In this document: in pieces, positions 16,986 through 29,082 of the stretch
How the letters are laid out: every line of letters begins with the position of its first letter
Position numbering within the stretch: position 1 is the first letter of the stretch
Assembly: GCA_038373865.1 (NCBI GenBank)
Contig: JAXGGA010001129.1
Coordinates: 104,025 to 168,024, forward strand
Origin: Uloborus plumipes
Taxonomy: Eukaryota > Arthropoda > Arachnida > Araneae > Uloboridae
Length of the DNA stretch: 64,000 nucleotides
Direction: 5' to 3'
Notes under the pieces: model-generated
The model's database searches: none
What the model was told of the DNA's origin: nothing
The model's input: the letters and a program-made list of their open reading frames with translations, nothing else
Translations under genes and position numbers: made by a program

Positions 16986-17811
16986 GAATTAAGAATCGCA
17001 AAACATCAACTAGTGATCAAATCACTCAATAAGCAAGCTTCGAAGTTCTGCTATGGGCGATTCTCTTTAAACTCGTAATTGGCTGTCCAAATCGAGTATT
17101 TTAAAAATAATAAAGTAATAAAGTAATTATCGCTCCTACAAGTAAAGCATTAATGTTTTGTAGCCCAATTGTATTTGGAGCGATAACAATTTCATTTTTT
17201 TCTCTAGAAAGTATTTAAGCACCAAGAACACAGTCCCCTGGCTGTCCCTATCCAATAGCCTAACACTTAAAGGCAATATTTCAAAAAAACCGATTAACAC
17301 TACATAAATTTGGCAATTAATATTTTAAAATAGAATAATGCAACTATATCTTTTATGAAATAAGGTCTAATTACGTATTTCTAAAACTTAATATTGTCGT
17401 GTAAATTCTGTCCGGAGTTTTTTCAAACAGTCCCCTGCCACAAATTCAAAGCTCCAATAGAAAAATCTGTTGCTCTTGCAAATGTTTTTCGGCATGAAGT
17501 TTAAAGTAATCAGTGTAAATTTGCCGAAATTGCTGAGAACGGTGTTGAAAGGCCACTTTCTTTAGCTTCAGAGCCACTTTTTTTTTTCCTTTGTCGTGTG
17601 CCCGCCAGGCTGGCAATTTGGGTTGCGCTGCTTCACTTTTCCAACTGTACCGAAATTTGGTGTGAAGTCCGACTTCCACAGTACATGCATGCCATAGGTA
17701 CCCGTTTATAGGGTAGGCAACCTTTCACAACAGCACATTCACACAAAGGAAGGACAAGGACAGGAGAGAGAAAGCACATCCCTGCCCAAGCCGGGACTCG
17801 AACCCGGGACG

Positions 17812-20069
17812 CAAGGGCGTATTTAAGGGGGGGGGGGCGAGGGCCCCCCCCCCGAAATCGAGAAAGATTTTTTCAAAAGTAGGTGTTCGGTTCGTGTTTG
17901 CTCAAAAAAAAAAAAACCTTAAGAAAAAAGCCCACTCTCTATTAACATTGTTTTCAAAGGTGTATATAAGGGAGTGCTCCAGAGGGTCTTTCCCTCCTAT
18001 ACCCCTCCCCCCCGAAAAAAAATCGTTTTTTTTAATAGGTAGTTATTATTATTCGGTTTAAGTTTACTCTGAAATTATTTACATACTTTTAGCTTGAAAT
18101 ACTTAACTAAATAAATAATTATTACTAATAATAATTCGTTAGATGACACCAGGCAGTATATATAGCGGCTCTAGTGCAACCCAACAGGGTCAGGGAGCCC
18201 TCGCGATTTACTCGAGAGAAAAAAGAACGTGTCTTGGGAAAATGAAGATATTTCAATTAGAAAACGCACAGAAAAAATCCTAATCATTTTGAATAGAAAT
18301 CTTTAAATGAAAAATATTCAACACGTGTTGATTATTAGTCAGCAAATTACGTTTCTCTCTTTCTTCTCATTCCCCCTGTTTTTCTAGTCAGCCAGTAAAT
18401 AAGAGTCTTTAAAGTAATGCTACACTCAATAAATTTAAAATAAAGTGCAATCATTCCTCCTCGGCAAGAAATTTAGAATAAAGTGTAAGTATTCCTCCCA
18501 GTAAGAAATTTAAAATAAAGTGCAATCATTTTCGGTTTTAGTTTTTTCACAAATAATTTCCAAGCTTTCAGCTGAACAAAACAAAACAAAACAAAAAAAA
18601 AAAAAAAATCGAAAAGAGGTAGAAGTTCAAGCCGGCCGAGCTAGAAGGGGCATGTAATTTTCAATTTCTTTACCAGTGGTGAAATTAAAGAATAGAGTGC
18701 TTCTCAGTGGCGGGTTTCAGGTAGGAGGTCGAGGCCCGTATATCCGCCAAGCATGAATTCAAAGAAGGCTCATGAACCCCCTTAAATAGTCCAAAGAGAT
18801 CTTAAAATTTCGCTTTTACAACGAGTGTAGTTTAATCGCAGTTTCAAGACTTCAATATCCAAAAATTTTCGGAAGAGAGTTCTTTTCCCGCTTCTTCAAT
18901 ACCTTGATCAAACATTGCCTCAAATGGTATTTTAGAGATTTAAAATTCAAACCGGTAACGGTAGTTGATATCCTCCTTACTTTTCTAGAGTCTTTAGCTC
19001 TAAAATGTGTTTTTTGAAAAGAGAGAGCTCCCGAATTACAGTCTCTATGCCCAAAAATTTCCGGAAGAGTCCCTAAACCCTTTTATTTTCCTAAATGTTG
19101 TCAGACAAAGCCTAAAAGCAGTTGTTCCTATCAAGAATCATGGCGTAAGCGGCGATATTGAATTATTTTTAAGGGGCGTTTTTAAAGGTTTTTGTTTTCT
19201 TTTTCTTTCACGTGTGGCTCTCGTTTTTAGAGGGATCTTCGTGGAATTCTTGGATGATAAGTTTTTGCTCTTAGGGGTAATAGGCACCTCTGCTAAAAGT
19301 AAAATTTTGAACCTTCAATTTCAAAAAATAGAACTTAAAATAGCATTCTTGAAGCTTCAATGCCGCAAAATTTCGGGCACAGCGCCCGAATCCTACCTCT
19401 TCTCTTGACTGTACTAAAGATAACCTAAATAAAAATGTTTTTAAAGCATTAATTTCGAAACATTTTGGGAGAGAGTCCTTGCTAACGTTACTACCAAAGA
19501 TGGCTTAAGGTTTCAATTTTGAAAATTTTCGGAGGGAGATCCCTAACCACTTTTTGTCTCTTAACGTCTCCAAAGAGAACGCGAAATTGCGCATCTATAT
19601 ATCGAAAATCTTTCGGGGAGGGTCTTAGAACTTTTACTTCCCAAAGATAACTTTAATGAGACTTCAGTTCGAAAAAAAAAACTCATCTTCTTTTCTTTTA
19701 CTCTATCATGCTTCAGTGTCAAAATATTTCAGAAGAGATGCCCCGAGTCTTCTCAATTCCTTTAACGTCACTAAAGATAGCCTGAAATTGCGTGTTTAGA
19801 ATTTAAGTTTCAATAAGTTTCCCAGAGGAGTCTTGATCCTTCAACGTCATCAAAGGTAGCATAAATAATTTCAATTTTGAAAAATTTTTTGAAGGGAATC
19901 TAAAATTTCGTAATTTTCTACCTTTTCTAAAAATTACAATTTTTTAATTCAATTTGAAAATGTCTACCTGTCTTACAGTAATAGCAAAAAAAAAAGAGAA
20001 AGGTGGGGGGGGGGGGCTAAGCTTGATTATATGGGCCCCCTCCGAAATAAAATCCTATATACGCCACTG
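17812..20069. mobile_element. Non-autonomous hAT element, 2.26 kb
   Basis: Ends CAAGGGCGTATTTAAGG and, in reverse complement, CAGTGGCGTATATAGG form the TIR. CCGGGACG (17804-17811) and CCGAGACG (20070-20077) form an 8-bp target duplication with one mismatch. Poly-G/poly-C runs lie just inside both ends. No transposase is present; the bulk is a degenerate minisatellite. The frame at 19007-19408 lies within that repeat and is not considered a gene. Confidence 0.8.
18840..19900 (+). repeat. Degenerate ~100-bp minisatellite inside the hAT element
   Basis: About ten irregular units share the order TTCAATTTCGAAAATTTTCGG (or variants), then AGAGTCCCTAA-like, CTTTT-rich, AACGTCACTAAAGATAGCCT-like and AAATTGCG segments. 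Good examples start near 18846, 19034, 19357, 19446, 19518, 19590, 19712 and 19805. Periodicity is irregular because of indels. Confidence 0.7.
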
Positions 20070-20516
20070 CCGAGACGGGTTCCATGTGGCCGGTGAGCCA
20101 CATTTGTGATGAAAGTTTGCAGCTGGGTCGTTGCGAAAACAGTCCTCTGGGAAGTGATTTTATTAATGTCAATTAGTTTAATTATGAAACATATTAGTTA
20201 TTATGTCCACGATTTTGCCTAGATTTATAGGTAGCTTCGTAACTAATTGTGTTCCAATTATTTTGCAGATATTACGCAACAAAGTGCAAATACACGGTCC
20301 CCTGCCTATTTATACTAGGCAGAGGACTTACCCCCAATCATGATTTATCAGAAAAACACTAACTTGAATTGGCCCTCTTTCGAACTAAAGTAATAGATTC
20401 ATTTCCTGAGCAATATTATTATAATTATTCGAACATTTCAAAAAAGCTTGCCCGGACAGATTCTGTATGGAAAATGACGAGTTTACAGAGAATCGCCTTT
20501 ATATTGATTCATCTTA

Positions 20517-22489
20517 GGGCAATTCCATGGTGTCGTATGTAAAAAAACGAAGACAAATTTCTTAGTTTTAATTCCATTTACAAAACATAAACTGTTTTAA
20601 AATGATTAAATTGATGTGCAAAATACTCGCTGCATCATACAGAATACAAAATCATGTTCATTGTCAAAACTGGATTCCTAAAGTAGAAATTAATATCATT
20701 TAAAGAGTTGGTGTCGGACGTAAACACACAAATAGAGAAATTGATTCCTCGGTTAAAAAGTATTGACAGTCTGCGATTGGCTTACATTTTAATTTTAAAA
20801 ACAACTAAATTCAAAAGAATACTCATGAGTAAAGCATATTTCACAGTTTTTAAATTATATTATTAAGGATAAAACTAATTTGAGCACATTTTTACCATGG
20901 TGTCGGACATAAATTTTCGGTGTCGGACGTAAACTGTCCACATTGGACATAAAATATTGCTCTTAAATGTAAATATCTCAATGATTATTAGCTTAACTTT
21001 TATTCAAAGGTCACATAGAATATTTTTTACATTCAAAATGATACATCAAATTTTAACTGTCCCCTAAAAATACAATTTAAATCGTTATGGACTCAACATT
21101 GAATTTTACTTAGTGCTTGAATTAATTTATGACAAAACTGGTACTTGAGATAAATAAATACTCATCTCTAAAACAGCTAATAATTTTAATCAAAAAATGT
21201 GTTCACTTAAAACTAAAAATGAGAAAATTATGATTGTAGAGTCTGTAACAATTATTGGAGGAAAGTTTTAATTAAAAAAATATTTATGCATTTTATATCA
21301 CTGAATTGAGCATTTACTTATCTCAGCCTCAGCTATAGCTTTAAAAGAGTCTAAAACAATTTTTATGAAAATTTAAAATTGTTATTTTTTATTACAAATT
21401 TATTTCCGATTCTACAAACATTTTTTAGTAAAATAGCTGGTTTCAAAGTTTTTGTTGATATTTTTTGCTATTTATGGAAGAAAAAAATGAATCTCTCTCA
21501 TTTCAAAAAAGTACTTCATTTTCAGCTTCTACAGACCATTTTTTAAAAATTCGACCTTGTGCTTTTTGAATTCAAAATTGAAAATGACCGACAGTGATAA
21601 CCAAAGGAATGGAAAATGTTAAGGTGCTGCCGTGGTCCGAATTATATTCCAAAACCATTGACTTTAAACCATCATGTCAATCCATAATTGAATTGTAATG
21701 CGTTTAAACTGTCTTAAGGTAAATCTGTTACGAAAAAAAAATTTTTTTTTTAATCATACGCAAAAAATTGCAAGTTTTTCTTAGTAAATTCACAACTACA
21801 TGCACTGCACATATAATTCATAAAAAGTTCTCTTTTTTTGCATACTCCATTTTAGTGTCGTAATTAAAGGCAAAATGTGGAAAATCATAGTTAAAAACAA
21901 GTGCAGTTAAGGGATTATAAAAGTGTCGGACGTAAATGGTGTCGGACGTAAAAAAATATTTTACGTCTGACACCCAGATTTTCATGAGAACTATTCAATA
22001 ACTACAAAATTAAAATAGGTTACATCCATGAGATTGAAAATTTTGCTTTGTATACGAAAATGTATGCATGTAGCTTTAAAATTATAGGCTCAGCATAAAA
22101 ATTTGCGCATTTTGGTGTCGGACGTAAATCATTTAATGTGCCCCGTGAAAATTCTTTTAAAAATCAAAATGAATTTTATTTTTACCCATCTTCTCAACTT
22201 TATATGTTGTGTATTGTATATTTACATGGTTATTCGTCGTAATTCAATTTTAGTTCGCATTTTTGGGGAAAAACAGAGCTTCTTTGAGAGTCGCCAAATG
22301 TGGTTTGAAAGTGCTCAAAATCTTGGCCTTAGTTTAGTAATTTGTAACTTATTTAAAACTGAATGTATCAAATTTTAGACAAATATTTCAAAATATTCAA
22401 CTCTTCACCTTTAAAATGATACCTTGTTTGTTTCAAAATATTAATTTTGAAAATTTGATCATCTGGTTGACATTATCGTGGAATTGCCC
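20517..22489. mobile_element. TIR element with GTGTCGGACGTAAA subterminal repeats
   Basis: GGGCAATTCCA at 20517 is matched by its reverse complement ending at 22489. CTTA lies at 20513-20516 and at 22490-22493, a likely 4-bp target duplication (or TTA with one extra C). The motif GTGTCGGACGTAAA or a close variant occurs near 20531, 20711, 20900, 20921, 21924, 21940 and 22113, and once inverted near 21961. The 1.97-kb interior has no recognisable transposase. TTA would suit PIF/Harbinger, but the superfamily is unassigned. Confidence 0.75.
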
Positions 22490-23940
22490 CTTAGTGTTGG
22501 TAAGGGGCTTGCAGGATCAATATATCATACATTTTTTTTATCTTTTCTAAAATTTTGGCAGGCTTAAAAGAAACTTTATTGTTCATTGAAACTAATAATT
22601 TTGATATTGGCTCGTATCAAGTGATTTTCTGCCCATCATGTTGCGAATAATCCAAATTTTTGCATTTTATTTCTACATCGGTGGCTATTTAAATAGCCTG
22701 ACCTTCAGGAGGGTCGTGTATATAGAGCATTTAATGCTTCTGGCAGTGGAAAGATAGATGATTTTTGTCATTCTCAATGGCACTTGCTCATTTTTGAGGT
22801 AACATTTTAAACTATGGTGGTGTGTTGAGTATAAAAAAGAACATTGACTAATATTACTACAAAAAATTCGAAAATGACAGAAAAATAAACTGACAGAGCT
22901 AATACAAAATTTAACGTAGGAAATACCGAACGAAAAATTCGAATACATTTTCATCACCTCGCTCCATTATTGTATCTGTATTTCATATTGGTGACCGTTG
23001 TATTTGTATCTACTACAAGACTTGTGAGTGCATCCCCCTCCACTGTTAAACTACTTAAAAAAAATTCGATTGGAACTCATAGTGCTAGATTTCTGAATTG
23101 TGTGCCCTCAAACCGCTAGCCCCCTACCCCCTCCCCCGCCCCGCGGGGGCGCTATGTAAGCCATTGATTCGAATGTTTTCATTTTTCAAAGTTACGTAAT
23201 TTTGAACTCATTTACGTTTTTTAATGTAATCTATGTCAACATAAATGACATAGTTCTATATTTCTTCAAAAGTAAAAAAACGAGTTTGCTGACAATTTCA
23301 ATGAGAATTCGATAAAATCGATATACTTTCCATACCAACGAAAAGTATACAATCATCATTACCATTTGTGGAGAAAACTTGTCTTCCTGATACGTAGAGT
23401 TTTCCCAAAATATCTCAATGGTGCTCTAGTGTGGAGCAAAAATAAGAAGAATCCAACAGCTGTCATGTGCCATTCATAAGAAGTTTGGTTTTTGGTTGTA
23501 GTGAAAGCGAAATGGAAAATAACTGAAAATAGAAATCGAAATTGCCTGGTCGATAGCCGTGACCTTGGAAATATGCGTGTGTTTCAATGAAAGCAATTTC
23601 TGCACTTATTGCTACTGAGTAACTTGGCACTGATATTGTTTTTGCAACAGATGTTTGTCCTAGAAAACTTCGCATGTATTAGTTTCTGTTGGAAACCGTA
23701 TGAAACAAAATCCACACGAAGCACAACACGAAATAAGTTTGAAATGCACTAAAAGAAAAATTAACGTGACACACTTTTTCTGAAAGATTCCGACTTTCGT
23801 TAATAACTGTGAATGTTTCTTTCTTCTTTCTACCTTTTTTAATTCGAAATTTTTAATTAAAAGTTTCATTAGCCACATGTTAAGTTTTATAATTTTTGGT
23901 ATGCAGATTAATTTTGGCGTACATTTTCATATGAAATATA
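22490..23940. other. Region without recognised gene
   Basis: A C/G-rich patch (23108-23153) is a low-complexity run. Minus-strand frames at 22685-22957 and 23463-23878 are short, and none shows a recognisable domain. A good acceptor-like CGGTTTCCAACAG on the minus strand near 23690 is followed by stops in all frames soon after. Confidence 0.45.
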
Positions 23941-24472
23941 CAGTAGTGGCCAACATTGTGGACACTTTTTGAAATTTTTTACTCTTGTATGCTTATAAAA
24001 ACTGTTACATTTCACAAAATGCAAATTCAAACATCATTTTTAAGAGACTAAAATACTGAATTCAATACAAAAAAAAAAAAACCTTAAATATTTAGAACAC
24101 AAAAGACATACCCGTAGGAAACAGTCGTCCTCGGGCAGAAACAATAATTACTTGTTAAAACTGTAAACATATAAGCTTATGCTGGCAATAGATGACATTT
24201 GATTGGTTCCATGAACAAGAACAGTGATTGGTCAAAAAAGGTTAGACATTACATAGCGATGTTACATAGCGTTTTCAAGTAAAAATCGCTTTTTGTATTG
24301 CAAATATTTGAATTTTATTTTTTACATTAAGTTCAGTTTAAAACTTTCTGCGCTTTAAATGATGCTGCATTTTATGAACCCTAACAGTTTTTTAACAAAC
24401 TTTTCAATAAAGTTTTTAAAATAAATAAATAAATAAACGAAAGACAAGCGTCCACAGTTTTTACTACTACTA
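23941..24472. mobile_element. Tc1/mariner-type MITE (probable)
   Basis: Left end CAGTAGTGGCCAACATTGTG and the reverse complement of the right end (TAGTAGTAGTAAAAACTGTG) are diverged inverted repeats that continue into GGACAC/GGACGC. TA flanks both sides. The 532-bp interior is AT-rich and non-coding. Confidence 0.55.
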
Positions 24473-24713
24473 TATAGTTTCAGCATTAAATATAGCTTCA
24501 TGTGCCATAAAGCTTCTTCTTTAAAGTAATATTAAAAGAATTACCACATTTTATTATTTCTGCGCATGAAATTTTAAATTTGGACAATCGCAAAACATTA
24601 TTATTAACTGAAATTCTCAAAATAATTTAAAATAATATTGTAATGAATCATGGAAACTTAAAATTTTTGAAGTAGACGAGAACTCTGCCGGCTACATGAA
24701 TGTATAGCCATTT

Positions 24714-24955
24714 ATACCTCCCACCCAGCGTCAGCATCAGTAACAAAGTGTGACTCCAGATACAATTTCAGCGGATCAAACAGGTGGTAATCGTTTATGA
24801 CTAAGTTCAGGAAGCACTTTTTTTGCGGATGTGCTTTGCCTGAAATCTTTTCGCCCACAAGAAACACACAAAAATTTGTTGCATTCAACATTAATTTCCC
24901 CCACACTTGTAAATTTCGAATGCACTCATCTTGTACAATTGATGTATCACAAATT
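24714..24955 (-). CDS. Candidate exon of an unrecognised protein
   Basis: The minus strand is open from just after a stop near 24960 to a TAA that follows a donor-like GAG|GTATAA (near 24716). An acceptor-like ATTGTACAAG lies near 24935, preceded by the weak pyrimidine tract GTTCCTTTT. The peptide includes QDECIRNLQVWGK, FCVFLVGEKISGKAHPQ and LVINDYHLFDPLKLYLESH. Its composition is more protein-like and more GC-balanced than the surrounding DNA. I do not recognise a family, so it may be a host exon or a relic. Confidence 0.3.
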
Positions 24956-25686
24956 TAAAAGGAACGTTAGTTGTTGTTGTTACTAATCTCATATTGTCAA
25001 GCGAAGCTAAATAATTTGCATCAACCTAAAAATCTGAAGGAATGAAGGAAGTCAAAAAAAAAAAAAAAATGCAAAAGATCCCAGGGGAACTCTTCTTTAG
25101 TGAAGCTCAAATAATGTAATGTATATGGTCAGGGAAGGCCTTGTGACCATGCAGATAAGTGAGAGCTTTGGTATGGAATCTAATGAATCGCGAATAGTCG
25201 GATTGATAAGATATTGATGTGAGCAGGAAGGACCTTCCCGGACTTGTGGTAAAATACCATGGAGGGAAAGGGACATCTTTCAGTTGGATAACAATGCTGC
25301 CTATTTGTACACTTTGTAAAAGTAATTCACTACTAATTTCTGAACTCTAAGTGTATAACCCACTTGCAAACGTTTTTCTCGTATAATAAACTGTACTTCT
25401 AAGTCTACCAGAGTGACGTTCTATCGTCAGTTTCAGTGCTGTATTTAAATATGATCTTACTCTCAAAGCTTGCGTGATTTTCTAAGGGGCCCTTTGCCGC
25501 GATAAGAATTCATAAATAAATGTCTTGGGAGGCTTCTAGTTATTATTACACGCAAATGCCTGTCACGTGGTTACAGCGGTTCGGTTTCAGTTACTAAACT
25601 TACTCTTAACTAGAATGTTGATTTAACACGAGAGCAATTGAAATACCTTTACTTCCGTTTCTATTTTAGAAAATCTATGTAAAATA

Positions 25687-26094
25687 CAGGGTGTCCACTC
25701 CAATCGTGGACCAATAGCTAATTTCTAAACCGTTAGAGATAAGCATATAGTTTATTTACGAAAAAATCTCCAAATTACGAAAGGAATTTTGGGTCTATTC
25801 AATGTTTTTCAAAAAATCAAATTTTGAAAGAGTTACGAAATTTAAATTTTTATGCAGCCCCCCAGTCCTATCAATCATATTTAGTAAAACATTCTTGACA
25901 CTGTAACGTTTAAAAATCACTCTTCTACCACAAAAATTGACCGAGTTATGACGTTTTGAAAAATCAAGATTTTGCATTGTTTCATGACGTCATCGAGGGA
26001 ACGATCTCTCTAGATTTTTTCCTAAATAAACTATATGCTTATCTCTAACGGTTTAGAAATTAGCTATTGGTCCACGATTGGAGTGGACACCCTG
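25687..26094. mobile_element. Foldback MITE (FB-1), 408-bp copy
   Basis: Starts CAGGGTGTCCACTCCAATCG and ends in its reverse complement, with TA on both sides. The left arm is about 300 bp, but the right arm retains only the terminal ~85 bp, so this copy has an internal deletion. A symmetrical 651-bp copy is at 62832-63482. TA flanks suggest Tc1/mariner-type mobilisation. Confidence 0.85.
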
Positions 26095-28877
26095 TATAAA
26101 AATATCGAACGAAAATTACGATGAGGGTCAAATGTGTTTATAGACCTTTTTACTTTTTTTGTTACGTTCTTTTAGTCAGATAACAGTGAAGGTTCTACGT
26201 GCAACGGAAACTTTGTTTGGAGTGACGTCATAAATTTTAGCTGCCGGAATGACTTTTCAACACATCTATCAAAAATGACATGACGAAGTCTATCAGAAGA
26301 CGAAGTTATGAGCTCGAAAAATAATAAGGTAAAAATAACTTGTTTGGAACATAACATAAATTCCCATTTTGGACAACCAGTTGTGTAAATTGGTGTATGA
26401 ACACTATTTTAATCCGACCTTATGTATCTGTCTATTTCTAGTAAAAAAAAAAAAGCTTCTGATTGAGAGTTGAGTTTGATGATAATTACATGGCAATAAT
26501 GCCTATAAGGCTCAAATATCATCAGACATGGAAGTCTTTGACAATGTCTTACTAATTTTGGCGTCACTAAGTCGCCAAAAAGTATACCAACTTAGTGATA
26601 TCGCTTTAATTTCTCGCCAAAAGCATAAACTGCGAACAGATATGACATCATCACTATATGAGGCGTTGCAGGTGGCCAGTATGTATAAAACTTTTTTTGT
26701 TAAAGAAAGGAAAGCTAAAACGTCGAAATAGGAGTCAACAAGTGCTCACTATTGTTTTAAGCAGGTAATAGCTTCTTGAAACAAATACCGTAAAAGTTAC
26801 ATATAAAATTTACTAACCTCGAAATTTATAACCCTGAATCCACTTCTTCTTAACTTTTGAATTTGCATAAAGATCAGAAAAGATACAAGCGGCAAAACAC
26901 TCCTGATTTTTATCACATTATTTTACTAGCTTTTCCACTTACTTTTCTTTCTTTTTTGACTTCTTTTCCTTTAGTGGGTGGGAGTAATATTATCAGATGT
27001 TACACCAATTCCTTTTCTTAAGCTTCCAAAAAAAAGTTTCATATCTTCCATCATCTCCTTCAGAAGACAGTTTCTTAAGTTGAATCTCTTTCACCCTCTT
27101 TTTAAGAGCTGTTTAAGGAATTTTGCAGGTTTTACATTCTCTTCTGTAGTCCACATTTCCTTCCAACACTTCTTAAATAACTCGAGAAAGGATGTGCCGA
27201 AACCAGGTTTGCTGATCAGTTTTTCTTTCACAAATATGATGATATTTTTTCTTTCCATCATGAAAAACCATGTAAAATAATGCGGACAATAAAATATATT
27301 TATTTATAACAATAACAAGGCACACTTGGTAAACCTGCTGTACAGAGAAGTACATAGCGTTGAATATAATTTTAAAGTTATGTTGTGTGGCAACACTGTG
27401 TTAAATGTTTTTGTGAAATCGTTTGGCATCACTTGTGTGATATCACTTTTTTAGAATTTGTGTTGTATCTGTTGCGTTCGTTTTGTATCTGTGTTTTTCT
27501 GTATTGTCCACTCATCTTGTGCAATAAAATGTTTAGTTAAATTTGACACCTAGAGCAACATACAACTTACATTACATTTAAGCTATCACATTTCAACGAA
27601 AATGGAGCACAGTATTGGGAGAAGGGGATGGTTACAAATGCGTCTAGAGCATTTTTTTCATACAATGCGTTTATAATTCAAATTGGTATTTTAATGTAAA
27701 CTTTTTCGTAACACCATATACATATTTTTAAGAAATCCGAAAATTGTATGAACTTTATGCTTACATGAAACAATAAAAGTTCTTTTTTAAGAGGGACGGA
27801 GTTTCAATCCCATATTGCATCCCAAATTACCGCCCCGTATGACACCTGCGCCATAAACATCATTGCCTTAAAACTTCCATCTTTGTTCAGCACATCATTT
27901 AATAAATATTCCAAATTATAATGTCATTACTTCAACTACATCAGTAGTGGTAAACAAATTTGAAAACACTCAAAATAGATTTTTCCGTAACAGTCAAAGA
28001 AGGCAATAAACACTATTATACTTAAACGAAATTCAAAAATGATTTGAAAAGATGAATTCTAGCATCAAACTTCACATTTTCCTAAATATCGTTTTGAAAG
28101 TAAACTGTCTCTTTGAAATCATGCTTGAACAAAAATACGAGTAGAAACTGAAGGGAAGGAAAAGCATCTTAAGAAGCAAGGGGAAAGGAAAATTAGGTTA
28201 CAAATGTCAAAAACTGAACTTCATCCGTCATGCAACTATTCATCCAAGGAAGAATCTTCCTCCAGCAGATGCTTTCGTTTGCGAAAAGTAAACAACATTA
28301 TGAAGAAGGCTTTAAACAACTTGTTTTTAGTCTTCGCTGCAGTTAAAAATGAAAGGTAGAAGAGCTTTTGATTTCATCTAAGTACTTGTTTTCTCTATCG
28401 TAATTGCTTTTTTTAAATTCTGTGTGAGATGTAGGTTTCCTAGTTCTTTAATGGTATGGTCTTAAACATTGATGAAACAAATAAAATCCATCTGCTATTT
28501 GTAGGAATGTCTTTTTTTTTATTTAAAATTATATTTAACTGTTTAGTTGAAGTGCGCTTGCTTGCGCAAAGGGGGACAAAGCAACTGAATAAATGATCAT
28601 CTTGCCTTCATTTTGTAGACAATTTCTTACATCATTGTTTTCCCAATTTACATAAAATTTCGTTTCATTCAGATAGCTCCTTTTCAGTGTAGCGTTGTTT
28701 TTTCTTATAGAGTGTGAATTATATGCACAATTTTAAATTAGTATTACTCAAAGCTGGGCCATAGATTATGGCGTCTCAGAACTGACCACGAGATGATGGC
28801 TGCACAGCGAAAAATCTACCCTTAAATTAAGCCACCAATCAATCACTGACTGCGTTTGAAAATTTCGCAAACCCATA
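26095..28877. other. Region without recognised gene
   Basis: AT-rich sequence with short frames (for example 26528-26731 and 26978-27280) that lack recognisable domains and splice context. No TIRs or tandem arrays were found. Confidence 0.45.
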
Positions 28878-29082
28878 CAAGGGCAGATCCAGCTTCTGGT
28901 TAAGGAGGAGGTCACTTTCGAAAAGGACGGGGGGGGGGGGGGGGGCTCAAAGTGTAATTTTTATGCGAAAATGAGGTAGTTTGAAAATTTTTTAGTCCCC
29001 AAAACTGCAGGTTTATACTATATTTAGTCACTTAAGGGGGGTCATGAACCCCATGACCCCCTCCCCTCTGGATCCGCGCTTG
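28878..29082. mobile_element. hAT-type MITE
   Basis: Ends CAAGGGCAGATCCAG and, in reverse complement, CAAGCGCGGATCCAGAGG. AACCCATA (28870-28877) and AAACCATA (29083-29090) match at 7 of 8 bases. A poly-G run is near the left end and a C-rich stretch near the right end. The interior is non-coding, 205 bp in total. Confidence 0.75.

Larger units (their letters stand above)
17578..20094 (-). mobile_element. tRNA-derived SINE (SINE-1) split by a hAT element
   Basis: On the minus strand the tRNA-like B box (GGGTTCGAGTCCCG, near 17790-17806) and the body down to a T-run (poly-A tail, about 17578) are intact. The 5' tRNA portion is displaced to 20070-20094 by the hAT insertion at 17812-20069. GAGCCAC at 17571-17577 and 20095-20101 is the SINE's own target duplication, which confirms that the two parts belong together. 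Related copies are at 32439-32719 and 47691-47960. Confidence 0.85.

Noticed and set aside
18707..18756. A CAGTGGCGGG...CCGCCAAG pair that looks like a tiny hAT MITE
   Set aside because: Only ~50 bp apart with no 8-bp duplication, and it lies inside the larger hAT element.
19007..19408. 133-codon plus-strand frame
   Set aside because: It lies entirely in the degenerate minisatellite of the hAT element and has no family resemblance.
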